A stretch of DNA of 64,000 bases from Methanobrevibacter cuticularis. GTDB lineage: Archaea; Methanobacteriota; Methanobacteria; Methanobacteriales; Methanobacteriaceae. Within the stretch, counting starts at the first letter, position 1. Each line of letters starts with the position of its first letter. The translations under genes and the position numbers were made by a program. Where the stretch lies: the NCBI RefSeq assembly GCF_001639285.1, contig NZ_LWMW01000147.1, positions 1 to 64,000 of the forward strand, in the 5' to 3' direction. Of this stretch, positions 48,659-56,932 are shown in pieces. The notes beneath the pieces were generated by a model, which saw only the letters and a program-made list of their open reading frames with translations, did no database searches and was not told where the DNA came from.

Positions 48659-49450
48659 ATTAGCTCTAATAAATTTTCAATCGTGTCTTTCTTTAAGTCT
48701 GCATTACACAAATATATTGCAATCATAATATTTTTAATAGCTTGGCAGATTCTTCCAACTTTAGGTCTTGTAAATCAGATTTTTGTTCCGACTCCAACAG
48801 CGATACTAGCTGAAATGTGGAGATTGTCTGCTGATGGGACTTTACAGTTTAATGCTATAATAAGTTTGTGGAGAGTATTTGCAGGTTTTGGAATTGCACT
48901 TTTAGTTGCATTACCTCTGGGATTCTTATTAGGTGGTTTCTTTAAAAACTTTGAAAAAGCAGTTAATCCCCTTTTACAACTATTATCTCAGGCAAACCCC
49001 TTCACACTGTTCCCAATTTTTATAGTATTTTTAGGTATAGGTGAACTTTCTAAGATATCAATTATCTATTGGGTCACTCAATGGCCAATATTACTCAATA
49101 CAATTACAGGTATTTCTAATGTTGATCCTGTTTTGGTGAAGATGGCGAAATCTTCAGGTTTATCAAAAGCAGCAATATTTACTAAAGTGTTAATCCCAGC
49201 TTCATTACCTACTGTATTCACGGGAATTCGTATGGGTGCGGTATTCGCATTTTTCATGCTTATTGGTGCTGAAATGTTAGGTTCAACTTCTGGTCTGGGA
49301 CATATGATTATGCAAGCTCAAATGGTAATGCAAATCCCTAAAATGTGGGCTGGAATCGTGACTGTTGCATTACTTGGTTACCTTGTAAATTATGTGATTC
49401 TATATTTAGAAAGAAGGGTTTCCACTTGGAAGCAAGATGTTGAAGTATGA
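48659..49450 (+). CDS. NitT/TauT-type ABC transporter permease, first copy
   Basis: A membrane permease with six helices, of the BinPDT type (SsuC/TauC/NrtB-like). FVPTPTAILAEMWRL at the start and AKSSGLSKAAIFTKVLIPAS (the EAA-type loop contacting the ATPase) are typical. A GTG at 48683 opens the conventional frame but has no ribosome-binding site. The ATT at 48659, directly after the ATPase stop and seven bases after GGTGGAGG, gives (M)SSNKFSIVSFF, which looks like the true N-terminus. It is one base from ATG. Followed by a GC-rich hairpin and the binding-protein gene. Confidence 0.85.
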   Translation: MSSNKFSIVSFFKSALHKYIAIIIFLIAWQILPTLGLVNQIFVPTPTAILAEMWRLSADGTLQFNAIISLWRVFAGFGIALLVALPLGFLLGGFFKNFEKAVNPLLQLLSQANPFTLFPIFIVFLGIGELSKISIIYWVTQWPILLNTITGISNVDPVLVKMAKSSGLSKAAIFTKVLIPASLPTVFTGIRMGAVFAFFMLIGAEMLGSTSGLGHMIMQAQMVMQIPKMWAGIVTVALLGYLVNYVILYLERRVSTWKQDVEV

Positions 49451-49552
49451 ATATTATTACAAATTCAAGTTTATTATTTAAACAAAGATATGGGGTGAGT
49501 GATATGATGTGTTGAGAATTAGTACATGTATTAATGTGTAAATTAAAAATAA

Positions 49553-49588
49553 ATAGACAGGGGCAATGCCCTGCCTATTCTTTTCGTT
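49553..49588 (+). terminator. GC-rich hairpin between permease and binding-protein genes
   Basis: ATAGACAGGGGC and GCCCTGCCTAT form a strong stem around AAT, followed by TCTTTTC. It is the most GC-rich structure in the region and a likely terminator or mRNA-stabilising hairpin. The rest of 49451-49737 is spacer. Confidence 0.65.
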
Positions 49589-49737
49589 CGTATATTGAAT
49601 TTCTATAATTCGAATATACTAATATATGTAAGATTAATCTATTATTTAAAATTAATCTATTATCTAAAATTAATCTATTATTTAAATATTATTTATTTAT
49701 TTATTGAAGAAAACAATAAATTTAGGGAGAAAAAATA

Positions 49738-50796
49738 ATGGTGAATAAAAAATTAGCATTAATAGCTATTTTAGTTGTGGTTGTTATTGTAGTAGGGGGA
49801 GTAATAGCATTTTTACCACAATCTGCAGAAGCAGGATCAATAAGTGGGGCAGTGACAAAAGATTGTTCTGGAACCCCATGGTTTGTGGGTTATGAAAAAG
49901 GGTTTTTTGATAAACATAATGTTACTGTAGTTGATAAAGGAGATATTCCTTATGCTCAACAACCAGCAGCACTTACAAGTGGAGAACTTAATGTATATGA
50001 TGGACATCCAAATGCTTTAATTAATTTAATTAAAAGTGGAGTTCCAGTGAAAGCTGTTGTAGTAACTGGTGCAGAACCTATAAATGGGTCTTCTGATGAA
50101 GAACATATGCACTGGCTTGTAAAGGAAGATAATCCATTACAAGACGCTAAGGATATTGAAACTTTTGTTAAAGAAAACAATCGTAAGATTAAAGTAGGGG
50201 TCTTATCTACTGGTGTATGTGCTGATTTAGAAACTAATGCATGGTTAAGAAAAAACAATGTAAGTACTGATAATGTAGAATATGTTGTTCTTCCTGATAA
50301 TCAACAAGAACAAGCTTTATTACAGGGAGATATCGATATTGCAACATTACATCCTCCATTTTACGCTAAAGCAGAAAAAAATAGTAATGAAACAGATGAT
50401 TCAGATAAAAAATTAAGAATTTTAGTTACAAGTTCTGAAGCATTTGGTCCTGCTGCAGGATTATCCTTTGCTATTGTTAATGAGGATTTCATTAAAGAAG
50501 ATCCAAATACAGTTAGAGACTTCATTAAAGCCTTTAAAGATGCTGACAGATGGTCAAATGAAAATAGAAAAGAAGCAGGAGAAATAACCTCTAAAAATAT
50601 AGACTTGCCATATACAGCAAATGTTCATTGGTACAGTCCTTCTGGAGCATTTGATGCAGAAGTTGATGGTTATATTCAAGAATGGATTGATGCTATGGTA
50701 GCAGATGGATTAATAAAAGAAGGTGAATTTGAACCAAAAGATTTATATACTACAGAATTTAAAGATACCTGGGATCTAAGTTTACCAAATCAGTAA
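49738..50796 (+). CDS. NitT/TauT-type ABC transporter substrate-binding protein
   Basis: A 352-residue secreted or membrane-tethered binding protein. An N-terminal helix (LALIAILVVVVIVVGGVIA) is the signal or anchor. The mature part belongs to the NMT1/SsuA-like family: TPWFVGYEKGFFDKHNV is the typical first segment, then QPAALTSGELNVYDGHPNAL, LSTGVCADLETNAWLRKNNV and LLQGDIDIATLHPPFYAKA. Relatives bind sulfonates, taurine, nitrate, pyrimidines or similar small molecules; the ligand here is unknown and is probably the substrate or precursor for the nif-like reductase. GGGAGA precedes ATG 49738. Confidence 0.88.
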   Translation: MVNKKLALIAILVVVVIVVGGVIAFLPQSAEAGSISGAVTKDCSGTPWFVGYEKGFFDKHNVTVVDKGDIPYAQQPAALTSGELNVYDGHPNALINLIKSGVPVKAVVVTGAEPINGSSDEEHMHWLVKEDNPLQDAKDIETFVKENNRKIKVGVLSTGVCADLETNAWLRKNNVSTDNVEYVVLPDNQQEQALLQGDIDIATLHPPFYAKAEKNSNETDDSDKKLRILVTSSEAFGPAAGLSFAIVNEDFIKEDPNTVRDFIKAFKDADRWSNENRKEAGEITSKNIDLPYTANVHWYSPSGAFDAEVDGYIQEWIDAMVADGLIKEGEFEPKDLYTTEFKDTWDLSLPNQ

Positions 50797-51263
50797 AACA
50801 ATTAAAAACTATGAGGGATTATATATTGAGTAAATTTTATGGTTATTGGAGGTTATCTAATTTGATAATCATCAAATATCCTTAATAGTATATATTTTTT
50901 AGATATATATTATTTTTTACTCAATCAGTAATTCTTATTTTCCATATAAATAAAAAATAATTATTAATTGATTAATTAAATTGTTAATAATTATTAATAA
51001 TTATTAATAAGTGATTAATTGATTAAACGAACAATAATTATAATGGGCTATTAACAGAGTAATAAGGTTAATACAGTATTGGATGTATTAATGGGGAGTA
51101 GTAGTGAATTAATAAGGTTAATACAGTATTGGATGTATTAATGGGGAGTAGTAGTGAATTAATAAGGTTAATACAGTATTGATGATATACCTAATTAAAG
51201 TACTAAGGATAATAGTGGCACTGAAAAAGCAATGATAAGGATTCAATAATAAGGATTAATTAA
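50797..51263. other. Intergenic region with 50-bp tandem repeat
   Basis: AATAAGGTTAATACAGTATT begins at 51061, 51111 and 51161 (period 50, about 2.5 copies). Each full unit includes GGGGAGTAGTAGTGA. No gene seen. Confidence 0.8.
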
Positions 51264-52094
51264 ATGAATAAAAAGATTATTAAAAATTTAAAAAGAGAAA
51301 AAGAAACTTCTTCTATTAAGGTTTTTAATTACATAAAATCATATTTCATTAAATTTATTGCAATTATTATTTTCCTAGTAGTTTGGGAGATTTTATCTAT
51401 TGTTGGTATATTTGATTCTAACTTTATATCATCACCTTCAACTATTATACTTGCAATATGGCATTTAATTTTCTATGGAACTCTTATTGTAGACACATTA
51501 TATACATTACTAAGAGTTTTAATTGGTCTTTTTCTAGCACTTTTAATAGCTATTCCATTAGGCTTTTTACTTGGAGGATTTTTTAAAGAAATAGAACATT
51601 CTATTAATCCGTTATTTAGAATTTTAGAGCAATTCAATCCCCTTACACTTTTTCATTTACTAATACTTGTAACACTGATAAATGAGCTATCTACGATTCT
51701 TGTCATCTATTGGGCAGCACAATGGCCGTTATTAAATAATACGGTTTCTGGAGCGAAGAATGTAAATCCTGTTCACATAAAAATAGCTAAATCTGCAAAC
51801 TTTGATAAGTTTGATATATTTTGGAAAGTGCAATTACGCTCAGCACTTCCAAATATTTTTACAGGGCTACGATTAGGAATTTTATTTGCATTCTTAATAG
51901 CTTTTGGTGTTGAAATGATGGGAATGACTACTGGAAAGGGATTAGGGTATTTTATCCTGTTATCTCAGATGAATGGGGAAGTTTCTTTTATTTGGGCAGG
52001 TATAGCTACTATGACATTATTATCATTAACACTCACTTTATTACTTACTAAGATTGAAAAGTCTTTAGTTAAAGAAAAACAATCAATAAATTAA
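51264..52094 (+). CDS. NitT/TauT-type ABC transporter permease, second copy
   Basis: A 276-residue paralogue of the first permease, with a longer basic N-terminus (MNKKIIKNLKREKE) and six helices. ISSPSTIILAIWHL, PLGFLLGGFFKEIEH and AKSANFDKFDIFWKVQLRSA (coupling loop) align with the first copy. Two different permeases with one ATPase and one binding protein suggest a heterodimeric membrane pore, or a second specificity. It uses an ordinary ATG. Confidence 0.85.
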   Translation: MNKKIIKNLKREKETSSIKVFNYIKSYFIKFIAIIIFLVVWEILSIVGIFDSNFISSPSTIILAIWHLIFYGTLIVDTLYTLLRVLIGLFLALLIAIPLGFLLGGFFKEIEHSINPLFRILEQFNPLTLFHLLILVTLINELSTILVIYWAAQWPLLNNTVSGAKNVNPVHIKIAKSANFDKFDIFWKVQLRSALPNIFTGLRLGILFAFLIAFGVEMMGMTTGKGLGYFILLSQMNGEVSFIWAGIATMTLLSLTLTLLLTKIEKSLVKEKQSIN

Positions 52095-52243
52095 AAGAAC
52101 TGAAATAATTAAGACTAATTAAGAAGATTTAAATTAGGAATATTTATTTTCTATTTATTTCTTTCTTAAATTAAATTCTTAAAAGGGATTCAAATCATTT
52201 ACAATATTTTTAAATTAAACATATAATAATATTGGAGAAAATT

Positions 52244-52495
52244 ATGAAAAAAAGGAACTATACAATAATAGCTTTACTATTAATTCTTTTAGGTGCAGCT
52301 ACTTTTGCAGCATCGTTTTTTGTATTTCAAGGAGATGAAAAAGGCGTATGTGAACAGTGTAAGATGTTAAATTGTCATGAGCATGCTACTGGTGATAATT
52401 ACTGTTGTGAGATGTGTGAAATGGGAGAAGGAAGTAAATGTGATTGTGACATGCCAACAAGTAATAATGAAACTGATAATATGGATATGAGTTAA
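52244..52495 (+). CDS. Membrane-anchored Cys-rich small protein
   Basis: 83 residues from ATG 52244, with GGAG six bases upstream. One N-terminal helix (IIALLLILLGAATFAASFF) is followed by an outside-facing domain with nine Cys and two His: CEQCKMLNCHEH, NYCCEMCEM and KCDCDMP. No named family was recognised. The Cys/His pattern suggests metal binding, perhaps supply of a metal or handling of a thiol for the adjacent reductase and importer; this is inference. It ends the nif-like array and is followed by a terminator. Confidence 0.6.
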   Translation: MKKRNYTIIALLLILLGAATFAASFFVFQGDEKGVCEQCKMLNCHEHATGDNYCCEMCEMGEGSKCDCDMPTSNNETDNMDMS

Positions 52496-52587
52496 AACAA
52501 TTTAAATATACTAGTATTAATAAGTATATTTGGAATCAATATTAGAAGTAAGCAATATTAATTGTTTAAGGTTTTATTTTATTTTTT

Positions 52588-52622
52588 AGGAGATTTGATT
52601 TTTGTTCTCCTTATTTTTTCTA
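52588..52622 (+). terminator. Hairpin plus T-run terminator ending the nif-like array
   Basis: AGGAGA (52588-52593) pairs with TCTCCT (52606-52611) followed by TATTTTTTC. It is nearly identical to the terminator at 12290 after an adhesin gene. Confidence 0.6.
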
Positions 52623-52721
52623 TTTCTTAGCTATTCATACAATTATTTATTAGTATTTTTCACTACTAATTTTAGCTATTTTTACTATTAATTATTAGCT
52701 ATTTTTCATTATTATTTAGAA

Positions 52722-53039
52722 ATGTTCATTTTATCATTGCCATTATATAATTGGATGGTTTTTGTTTTAAAAAGTATACATTTTTCGTTAATTTGTTTAA
52801 TAATTTATGGCTTATTAGATAAATTATTGTTACTTTTATCTTTCTTAAATTTTCAATTAGTTTATACATCACTGATTAAAATCCAAAAGTTTATCTACTA
52901 TATTTCACAAATATTTGAATACTTAATTGGTGTTGATTATTCAATATTCAATTATTTTAAATTAGTAATAATGAATATGAATATAATTTTTTTAAATATC
53001 CATTTTTATTATTTGTTCTATGGGTATGAAACATTATAG
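52722..53039 (+). CDS. Doubtful hydrophobic ORF (105 aa)
   Basis: An open frame of 105 codons rich in Leu, Ile, Phe and Tyr, with no ribosome-binding site before the ATG. It is composed largely of TTA, TTT and ATT, as expected by chance from T-rich DNA. No family likeness. Listed only because nothing else occupies this 830-bp gap, apart from a 14-bp tandem repeat at 53041-53098. Confidence 0.2.
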   Translation: MFILSLPLYNWMVFVLKSIHFSLICLIIYGLLDKLLLLLSFLNFQLVYTSLIKIQKFIYYISQIFEYLIGVDYSIFNYFKLVIMNMNIIFLNIHFYYLFYGYETL

Positions 53040-53349
53040 ATATTAGTTTATAGGTATTAGTTTATAGGTATTAGTTTATAGATATTAGTTTATAGGTATT
53101 ATAAATTATTTTCTTAAACTAGTATTTTTTGTTAATGTTTATATGAGTCTATATAAAGAATCATGAAAAAATTAACAATATTTTATTGAATATATCATTT
53201 ATTACAATATAAAAATGTTAAATCTCGAATTAGTATTCCTTCAAATATTATTGAATAAATCATGGCAAAATGATAAAGAATTATCATTCTTTATCATTAA
53301 TATCTGATTAAATTATTACATTTTTATATTGTTATCGAGGGTGTTAATG

Positions 53350-55665
53350 ATGCAAAACAAAACTAAAATAGCAGATTTGTTATCTAATAATATCAAAGTC
53401 TGCGTTAAAAAAAATAATGGAATACTGGAGAGATTCAGTCATGAAAAACTTCTAAAATCATTAGTATTAGTTGAAACTCCTTTATCAGAGTCTGATAAAA
53501 TCATCTCTAGTATTATTTCTTCTGTATATGATGGAATATCAACTAAAGAAATAAAGAAGATTGTTCACGAGGAATTATCTGGGATCGATGAAGAAACTGC
53601 TAATAAGTACTTGGCTACCACAACATTGAAAGTTAGAACATCAAGAGATAAAATTGAATCTTTTGACTTATCTAAAATAGCTAATACTTTAATTGAAGAG
53701 ACTGGAGCATCTCAAGAAACTGCTTTTGAAATAGCTTCTCAGGTTTGGAAAGAGCTTAAAAAACTCAATGTTCAGTATTTAACTGCTCCAATGATACGGG
53801 AAATAGTAAACACTAAATTAGTGGAATATGGATTAGAAGATCTAAGAAGTAGATATACTAGGCTAGGTATTCCAGTTTACAATATTACTTCCTTAATTGA
53901 AAATGGATCTCGTGATAATGCAAACATGATTCACAACCCTGAAAGTGTTCATAAATATGTTGCTGATGAAGCTTTAAAACAATATGCTCTTCTTCACATG
54001 CTCCCATCAGACTTGGCTGATGCACACATGTCTGGGGATATACATATACATGATTTAGAATTCTTTGCAGGAAGACCTTTAAACTGTATGCAACATGATA
54101 TTAGAACATTTATTAAATATGGTCTTAAAGTAGATGGTACTGGTGATCATACCTCAGTAGCTGGGCCTCCTAACCATATTGAAACATTAATGAATCATAC
54201 TGGGGAAATAATGCTTGCAGCTCAACAGAACATGTCTGGAGGTCAAGGAATGTCTCTTTGGAATGTATTTGTTGCTCCTTTTGCAAAAGGACTTCCTTAC
54301 GATGAAGTTAAACAAGCAGTTCAAATGTTAGTATATAATCTTAACATGGCTTATGCAGCAAGAGGTTCACAGGTTCCATTTACAAGCATGGGGCTAGAAT
54401 TCAGTGTTCCTAAGTTTCTCCAAGATGAAACAGCTTATGGTCCTAAAGGTCAAGTTGTAGGAACTTATGGTGATTTTGAAGAAGAAACTAGAATGCTTCA
54501 AAGAGCCTTCACTGAAACCCTATTGGAAGGGGATGCTGATGGAAAACCACATCTTTTCCCAAACACTATTTACACCTTGAGAAAAGAGTCTCTAACATCT
54601 GAATATGAAGATGATTTATTGAGAGTCCATGAATTATCTGCTAAATATGGTTCATCCTATTTTGCTAACATGTTACCTAAATATCGAGGAAACATGGCTA
54701 ACTACATGGGATGTAGGACATGTCTCCAAGATAATTGGACTGGGGACTGGGATACAGACTGTTTAAGGACAGGAAACCTTGCATACATAACTTTAAATTT
54801 TCCAAGAATAGCTTACCAATCCAAAGACGAATCAGAAGTATTTGATTATATCGATTCTTATATTGATCTATCTGTTAAAGCTTTAAATATCAGAAGAGAA
54901 CAAGGATTAAATTGCTTAAACAATTATAATTTACTACCTTTCCTTAATCAAGATGTCGAAGATGATATATATTATAGAATAGACAATTCAACTATGTCAT
55001 TTGGTTTTGTAGGGCTTAATGAAATGTTGCTATCATTGTTTGGTACAGGAATTGATGATCCAAATTCAAATAAATTTGGTGTTAAAGTTTTAGAACATGT
55101 AAATAAAAGAGCTCAAGAATTGAAAAAGGAGACTGGACTTAGATGGACAGTATTACAGACTCCTGCTGAATCAACAGCTTATAGATTTGCAACACTAGAT
55201 AAAGAGAAATTCGGTGATAAAGCTATTCTTCAAGGAGAAAGTGATGCTAACTATTATACCAACTCTTCTCATGTTCCAGTAAATTCAAATACTTCTTTAA
55301 TTGATAAAATAAAAATAGAAGAACAATATCACAGTTTAACTGGTGGAGGACATATATTCCATGCATTCATGGGAGAATCTTACTCTGATCCGAATTCACT
55401 AATGAGTCTAACTAATAAAATAGCTAAAAAATCAGACATTGGATTTTGGGCATACAGTTCTGCTTTAAGCTTTTGTATTAAATGTAAAACTCTCATGAAA
55501 GGATTAAATGATCAATGTCCTACATGTGGTGAACATGATGATGTTGAATGGTACGACAGAATAACAGGATATGTTCAACAAGTAGGCAGGGCTAAATCTG
55601 CTTCTGGCGGATGGAATGCGGGTAAAAGACAAGAATTAATTGATAGAAAAAGATTCCAACAATAA
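53350..55665 (+). CDS. nrdD: Anaerobic ribonucleoside-triphosphate reductase
   Basis: About 771 residues; makes dNTPs from NTPs under anoxia using a glycyl radical. The N-terminal ATP-cone (KNNGILERFSHEKLLKSL) senses nucleotide levels. The central catalytic barrel includes DIHIHDLEFFAGRPLNCMQ and NYMGCRTCLQDNWTGD with active-site Cys. A C-terminal zinc site (CIKCK, then CPTCG) precedes the glycyl-radical region RITGYVQ to SGGWNAGKRQE. GAGGGTG lies just upstream; ATG 53350 or 53347 is preferred over a TTG further 5'. The activating enzyme NrdG is not adjacent. Confidence 0.95.
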   Translation: MQNKTKIADLLSNNIKVCVKKNNGILERFSHEKLLKSLVLVETPLSESDKIISSIISSVYDGISTKEIKKIVHEELSGIDEETANKYLATTTLKVRTSRDKIESFDLSKIANTLIEETGASQETAFEIASQVWKELKKLNVQYLTAPMIREIVNTKLVEYGLEDLRSRYTRLGIPVYNITSLIENGSRDNANMIHNPESVHKYVADEALKQYALLHMLPSDLADAHMSGDIHIHDLEFFAGRPLNCMQHDIRTFIKYGLKVDGTGDHTSVAGPPNHIETLMNHTGEIMLAAQQNMSGGQGMSLWNVFVAPFAKGLPYDEVKQAVQMLVYNLNMAYAARGSQVPFTSMGLEFSVPKFLQDETAYGPKGQVVGTYGDFEEETRMLQRAFTETLLEGDADGKPHLFPNTIYTLRKESLTSEYEDDLLRVHELSAKYGSSYFANMLPKYRGNMANYMGCRTCLQDNWTGDWDTDCLRTGNLAYITLNFPRIAYQSKDESEVFDYIDSYIDLSVKALNIRREQGLNCLNNYNLLPFLNQDVEDDIYYRIDNSTMSFGFVGLNEMLLSLFGTGIDDPNSNKFGVKVLEHVNKRAQELKKETGLRWTVLQTPAESTAYRFATLDKEKFGDKAILQGESDANYYTNSSHVPVNSNTSLIDKIKIEEQYHSLTGGGHIFHAFMGESYSDPNSLMSLTNKIAKKSDIGFWAYSSALSFCIKCKTLMKGLNDQCPTCGEHDDVEWYDRITGYVQQVGRAKSASGGWNAGKRQELIDRKRFQQ

Positions 55666-55713
55666 TTTGGTTTGTTTATTATCAATTTTAATTTTTTATT
55701 TTAATTCTATGAT

Positions 55714-55814
55714 GGCTGGCCAAAATTAATTTTTCCATCAAAAAATTTTCTTCAATTGTCAAACCATTGATTTTAATAAGGTTTTGACTTCATGATTTGG
55801 ATTTTTGGCCGACC
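55714..55814. repeat. Inverted repeat GGCTGGCCAAAA / TTTTGGCCGACC
   Basis: Arms at 55714-55725 and 55803-55814 match at 10 of 12 positions, enclosing about 77 bp. Possibly a second type of tiny mobile element, or a structured 3' region of nrdD. Confidence 0.4.
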
Positions 55815-55840
55815 CTCTCTATTTTTAATTATAGTCCTTG

Positions 55841-55984
55841 TCCAATACTGTCAACTTAAGAAAATTTCCTTGAAACAAATTAGATAATCCATTAGAAAAA
55901 TTGGAAATTTTTATAAATGAACTCATTAATTAGTAATATATTTCATAAGAAATATAATAGTAAATCCTTAAGTTGACAGCATTG
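55841..55984. mobile_element. MITE copy 2, 144 bp, with 8-bp target duplication
   Basis: Ends TCCAATACTGTCAACTTAAG and CTTAAGTTGACAGCATTG are inverted repeats and match copy 1 (30898-31032). The flanks AGTCCTTG (55833-55840) and AGTCTTTG (55985-55992) match at seven of eight bases. The interior is AT-rich and non-coding. Confidence 0.85.
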
Positions 55985-56230
55985 AGTCTTTGACAATTTT
56001 TTTTTTAATTAATGAATTATATGAATTTTTGTTTAAGTTAAATAATTCAAGTTAATAATTGTTTAATTTATTATAATAATCTTATTTAATATTTATTTTA
56101 AAAAATATTAATCATGATAAAATAATATTCTAAAGTAAGAATTATGAGATAATATTTAAACAATAATTAACTAATATGAGATAATATTTAAACAATAATT
56201 AACTAATATGAGATAATATTTAAACAATAA

Positions 56231-56893
56231 TTAACTAATTATTTTACCATCTTTCATTTTTATAATATGGTTAGCCATTTTTGCAATTTGTTGGTCATGT
56301 GTAATCATGATTAAAGTCACATTTTCATCATCATGGAGTTTTTTTAGAATATTTAAAACTTTTATACCATTTTCTGAATCTAATGATCCTGTTGGTTCAT
56401 CAGCAAGAATAATGGATGGTTTATTAACTAAAGCTCTTGCAATAGCTACTCTTTGCCTTTCACCACCTGAAAGTTTAGTAATATTATCATTAGCACGATT
56501 TTTTAGTCCCATATAATCTAAAAGCTCAAATGATCGTTTTTTCATCTCTTTAGAATCTATTTTTTGACTATACATTGGAATTTCGACATTTTCTCTCACA
56601 GAAAGTGTAGGAATTAAATTATGCAACTGAAATATAAACCCTATTTTTTCAGCTCTAAATTTACTTAAATTCTCATTTTCAAGCAAATTTTGGCCTGCAA
56701 CTTTCACATGTCCACGATCTGGTTTATCTAATGCTCCTATCATGTTTAATAATGTTGATTTTCCAGAACCAGAAGGTCCAACAATAGAAACAAAATCTCC
56801 CTCATCAATTCTAATATTAACTCCATTCAATGCTTTAATATTACCTTTTTCATAACTTTTTGTAACATCATTCATAGAAATGATTTCATCCAT
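56231..56893 (-). CDS. ABC exporter ATPase (MacB/LolD type)
   Basis: 220 residues; the nucleotide-binding subunit of a MacB-like exporter with the two FtsX-type permeases upstream. It has Walker A GPSGSGKST, signature LSGGERQRVAIARAL, Walker B IILADEPTGSLDS and the switch His in MITHD. FIFQLHNLIPTLSVRENV is typical of the MacB/LolD branch. The ATG at 56893 (MDEIISMNDVTKSYEKG) has GGTGG upstream; the GTG at 56902 lies in that site. Last gene of a three-gene operon read on the minus strand. Confidence 0.92.
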   Translation of the reverse strand: MDEIISMNDVTKSYEKGNIKALNGVNIRIDEGDFVSIVGPSGSGKSTLLNMIGALDKPDRGHVKVAGQNLLENENLSKFRAEKIGFIFQLHNLIPTLSVRENVEIPMYSQKIDSKEMKKRSFELLDYMGLKNRANDNITKLSGGERQRVAIARALVNKPSIILADEPTGSLDSENGIKVLNILKKLHDDENVTLIMITHDQQIAKMANHIIKMKDGKIIS

Positions 56894-56932
56894 AACAACC
56901 ACCCAATATCTTATAGAATTTGATTCTTAGTT

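Noticed and set aside
52722-53039. New small membrane protein
   Set aside because: No ribosome-binding site and composition expected from T-rich DNA; kept only as a low-confidence feature.
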